In this document: positions 60,417 to 64,000 of the stretch, piece by piece | Numbering within the stretch: the first letter of the stretch is position 1 | Layout of the letters: every line of letters starts with the position of its first letter | Source of the DNA: Limnoperna fortunei | Lineage: Eukaryota; Mollusca; Bivalvia; Mytilida; Modiolidae | Reading direction: 5' to 3' | DNA length: 64,000 nucleotides | Assembly: GCA_944474755.1 (NCBI GenBank) | Contig: OX104112.1 | Span: forward strand, 22,904,460-22,968,459 | Program-made: the position numbers and the translations under genes | Notes under the pieces: generated by a model | Told to the model about the DNA's origin: nothing | Database searches by the model: none | Seen by the model: the letters and a program-made list of their open reading frames with translations, nothing else

Positions 60417-61079
60417 ACTCTGACACAAGCCACGTAAACTAATTAAGAATTAATTTAAAATGGGATTTAAAATAATCATTAATCTATTGTTATGCACATT
60501 GTTAGTTGCTAATTGAACATAACACAAATATTTTCTCAATATATATCTTTACCAACTGCAATTATTTGTGTATCCACAAAAACTACTTTCGTTTTGTAAA
60601 GCTAAAAGCATTTTTCAGTTATCAAGACAGAAAGACTCGTGATCAATATATAATCAAGAAGTGTCCGTTAATATGGAGTATGCCATTATTTTATAGTAAT
60701 TGATAAATCGCAAGGAAGTCTAATGGCCGGACGCAGTGGTAACGTCCATACGGCTCAAGGGCATTCAAGTACAGTTATCCACGTGCAGTTATTATAGACC
60801 GGGGTTGAAATTTCAGCAGATTTAATTTAATGTCCATTAAATCCTAGAGTCAGGTTCTGTGTTTAAGTCAAGAGAGTTAAGATCGGCATTTATCGTGCCT
60901 TTACGTCAAGCATCGTCAGACCACATTAATTATCAAGCTTTTTGATTAAAAGTAATACCGCTGCAATCATACTTAAAGATAGCTTTTTCTCAACTTACAA
61001 ATTTCCTGGATTGATAGTTATTTTTTTAATGTATCGAGCTACTTTAGGTACATTCAACATGACTGCTAATGTGTTTAAT
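60417..61079. repeat. Right copy of the ~650-bp direct repeat
   Basis: It repeats 59082-59729 in the same orientation. Shared phrases in order include CCACAAAAACTACTTTCG, GACGCAGTGGTAACGTCCAT, CAAGTACAGTTATCCACGTG and TTTAGGTACATTCAACATG. The right copy has an extra TTTTTTTAATGTATCGAGC near 61021. Together with the spacer it looks like a local segmental duplication. Confidence 0.9.
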
Positions 61080-61424
61080 CTGAAAAAAAAACCTACCCGT
61101 TATATAGGCTAAGCAACATTTTTTGCTACAATTCGCGGATACAGATTCTCTGTGCAAACAAAAAACATGATGAAATCTCTACATATAAATAAAGGACGCA
61201 TTGTTCAAACATTATGCATGAAGTCTAAATTTTTGGTTATAGAGTATGAATGAGAGCACGGCATGCTCGACACTAACGTTGGGCTTTCGCACACAACACC
61301 TCGCCTTTTCTAACAAATAACCATGTTATATTAATACTTTAATTGTCGTTATTTTATTTTCGTTAAACTTATGCACAGACGTAAATAAATTATGTTTAGT
61401 ATAAAGTTAGCATTGATGTAGCTT
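61080..61424. other. Intergenic sequence, nothing recognised
   Basis: AT-rich sequence between the direct repeat and the next SINE, with no supported ORF. Confidence 0.5.
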
Positions 61425-61668
61425 GGTTTGTTTGGAGTAATTTTCAGCAATTTTTCAGCTATATTATGGGGTCCAGTTTTTATTGGTGGGAAAAGGGGGG
61501 GGGGGGTAGGTCGGAGTACCCAAAGGAAACCCCGACATTCAGCAAGAAAGAAGCAATCTTTATCAATTAAGATTGGAGTCGAACACACCTTGCCCGCAGT
61601 AAGACTCAAACATGCGACCTCAGTTTACGGGCACGTGAATAACTTACCTCATCAACTCGGCCAAATTG
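61425..61668 (-). mobile_element. SINE copy with degenerate core
   Basis: Plus-strand order: GGTTTGTTTGGAGTAATTTT CAGCAATTTTTCAGC, GTCCAGTTTTTATTGG, a G12 run near 61496, GGTCGGAGTACCC, GAAACCCCGACATTCAGC, ATCAATTAAGATTGGAGTCG, CACCTTGCCCGCAGTAAGAC, CATGCGACCTCAGT and GGGCACGTGAATAACTTACC, ending in the head remnant CTCGGCCAAATTG. It is close to full length, but the G-run and the head are altered. Confidence 0.85.
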
Positions 61669-64000
61669 TCTACTAAAATTACTTTCTTCAAGGCGTTCGA
61701 TATTGCAAATACTCCTTTTTACATCCGTTAACGTTTCGCTATTACATCATTATTGTAACCACAAAAATACCGATATACGTCTTTAAATTTTTGTAAGAAC
61801 ATTCGATATATTGGGCCGGATTTCATTACAGAACTTGATGGTTCTGACCCCAAATTAACACATAACGTTCAAACGTTCACATAAAACAATTGTTATCAAA
61901 CGGATGTAACGTAGCTATAGGATTGATATCTATTTTTTATTTGATGGATGTCGATGCGAGCTTTCCACCTATTTCATTACTCGGGCCAATGTCATTCTTA
62001 TAGAACAAATATATAAAAATAGTATTCCTGTACAGCGTCTCTTGTAATTATGAACAAGAAATGATATGGGTTACACCCATATCCAGAGATGTTCGATTTA
62101 TATATTATAGGTGTATCCGATTTGGTTTAATAGCTTTTTTTTAAATTTGTTTTATTTAAAATTTCATCATATGCTGTAAAGGGTTACAAATATAGACGAT
62201 TGTGGAAGGCAAGAAACAATCATCTTGGTTATAATATCTCAACTTTGAGAAGAGTGCTGTAAAAAAGCAAGCATTAATTTATACACGTGTGCCTCCCCCC
62301 CCCCCCCAATACAATATGTGTTTTTATATTTCAACAGATTATTTTATTTACGTGTTTTCGATATTAACAGATTTACCAAGCATACAGTTAACATAAAATT
62401 TATAATTTACATACAACTATATGTACTTTGTTGTTTTGTTGTACATGTACATGTATTACAGAACGTTTATTGCCATTATGTATTGAAACCCACTGCCTAA
62501 GATATAATTTTTTTCTGCGAACACCAAAGCAGTTATACAATAATGTAAACAAATTGAATATTAGATTTTTTTAAAATTAAATGTTTATAGTTTAAAATTT
62601 ACTGAATAAGCAAAGTATATACTTTAGAGAGCAACAACTCTCTATCTATGTGTGTACTACGACGGACGCCCAAGAACAATAATACATTTGATTTAATATC
62701 ACCATGTATATAAAATGATTGATAATTTGTATTTATTAACGAAATTAATTAAAATTTCTTCCTCTTCGTCTTTTTTACACTTCATAAAAGCCCGCAAAAA
62801 TCTAGCGTGTTAATATGCGTTTTAATTTGCACTGTACTTCAAATAAAAAATATTTAACATTTTCGATATAAAATTTTACAAACTGCAGCTCATCTAGAGC
62901 TATCGTTCTTAATACTTAAATTGCACTATGAAATAATTATATAAACAAACAGACGTTAAAATTTAATAATAATTGTACACAATTTGAAAGGTGTATTGCC
63001 AATTAACAGAATTACGATCACGTGACTTGCTTTTTCGAGAGGTGAAGTGTCATGAGGTCAAAGGTTAAAAAGTGAATATAATACCTACTGCGTCGGAAAA
63101 AGCAAAAAGTGGTTTACCGTACAATAACACTACATTGACCTTTTCGAAATATCACATAGTCACGTGGTTCTGTGGAAAAAAAACAATAATTTCTATAGTT
63201 ACACTGTTGATGACCTTTATTCGAATGTAACTGAATTGTTTTTGTATTGTATTATTATATACATTTTTCAAAATTTCGTTTAGCTTTTTAAAATTTCTGT
63301 TTGTTTAAAGGACTTCATATACGATCTTTATAGAGGTATGTTTAATATAATTCTATAAGTATCTAAATATAACTTGCTTCTTTAAAATAGTTTAACATAA
63401 ATAAATTTTAAATATTGAATTAAATAAAAATCCATACCTTTAGTGTTTTTTTGTTATAAAGACATTTATTTTCCCTACCAAAATCTATTTTTCACTTATT
63501 TAGAAATCTGATTTCCTAAATAACATGCCTTTTTTAAAATCTTATTTTCTTATACAAATAATAATCTAAATTAGCATTTTCGTGGCTAATTATGTGAATC
63601 TAAATGGTCTTTCATTTTATCCGTTCAAAGTTCAGTGACATAAATAAGCAATTAACAAATAAACAAGGCACATCTAATTTCCAATTAACAATTACATCAC
63701 AGACATATCTCTTACCCCCCCCCCCCCCCCTCCTCACCACCACGCACACACACGCCTCGTTCTCGGCAAATCTCGTGCGAGAGAGTTTGGGATTTAGAAA
63801 TCGTTAATAATCAAAACACATGGAAATTAAATTTAATGTTCAAGAATGATGAATTTTCTACATAAAGGTTTCATTTTCTACCCTAATTATGAAATAATCC
63901 AGAAATAATACTGAAAATTATCGATCAAGGCTTTCTGGATGAGTGGTCACAAGCGCGTTAAAAATACTGTTCGGCTAATGATGATGCACGAGGGGAACGT
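61669..64000. other. AT-rich right end of the window, no gene seen
   Basis: C-runs lie at about 62287-62307 and 63715-63731, the second followed by a short ACACAC stretch. ORFs of 60-67 codons have no coding signature. TGATCACGTGACTTGC at about 63017 repeats the TGATCACGTG word found in the SINE heads and other repeats, but without neighbouring homology. Confidence 0.5.

Noticed and set aside
59082..61079. LTR retrotransposon with ~650-bp LTRs
   Set aside because: No TG...CA ends, primer-binding site, polypurine tract or gag/pol remnant was seen between the repeats.

Overview
This is a eukaryotic, AT-rich, intron-containing genomic window that is mostly repeats. I infer a bivalve mollusc. 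The reasons are the repeated tRNA-headed SINEs with a conserved core of the type known as Meta-SINE/RUDI in molluscs, a mobile element built on internal ~167-bp tandem repeats like those described in bivalves, abundant palindromic miniature elements, and an IFI44/GIMAP-like GTPase gene with a C-terminal membrane segment. Family names come from memory and no search was run.

Layout. 1-16247: a pure 64-bp satellite array of about 253 copies that runs off the left edge. 16.2-26.9 kb: no gene I can support, but microsatellites, SINE pieces, two long imperfect palindromes and one perfect 90-bp foldback with a 10-bp target duplication (20727-20937). 26939-32758 (+): a four-exon gene for a 356-residue P-loop GTPase-like protein whose splice phases all agree; its introns hold several SINEs and a 1.3-kb 24-bp minisatellite. 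33-45 kb: dispersed repeats, including a 1.8-kb element with about ten 167-bp internal repeats (40368-42151). 45475-47605: a 45-bp minisatellite. 49.1-50.9 kb: an older ~30-36-bp tandem array interrupted by a SINE with a 12-bp duplication and by a terminal-inverted-repeat element. 51399-52336: the 3' end of a non-LTR retrotransposon. 54456-58088 (-): a nearly intronless locus with a 135-codon ORF, an 883-codon ORF, and a 176-codon extension in the -1 frame. 59.08-61.08 kb: a directly repeated ~650-bp segment. The rest is unannotated AT-rich sequence.

Three points stand out. First, the 883-codon ORF meets its C-terminal continuation exactly at A AAA AAC, in the right frame for -1 ribosomal frameshifting; this is either a programmed frameshift adding a Tudor/chromo-like tail or a one-base error in an A8 run. 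Second, the 64-bp satellite monomer aligns with the core of the SINE scattered through the window, so the array appears to have been seeded by a SINE. Third, the two minisatellites and the satellite all show higher-order block duplication, so tandem amplification has been repeatedly active in this interval.
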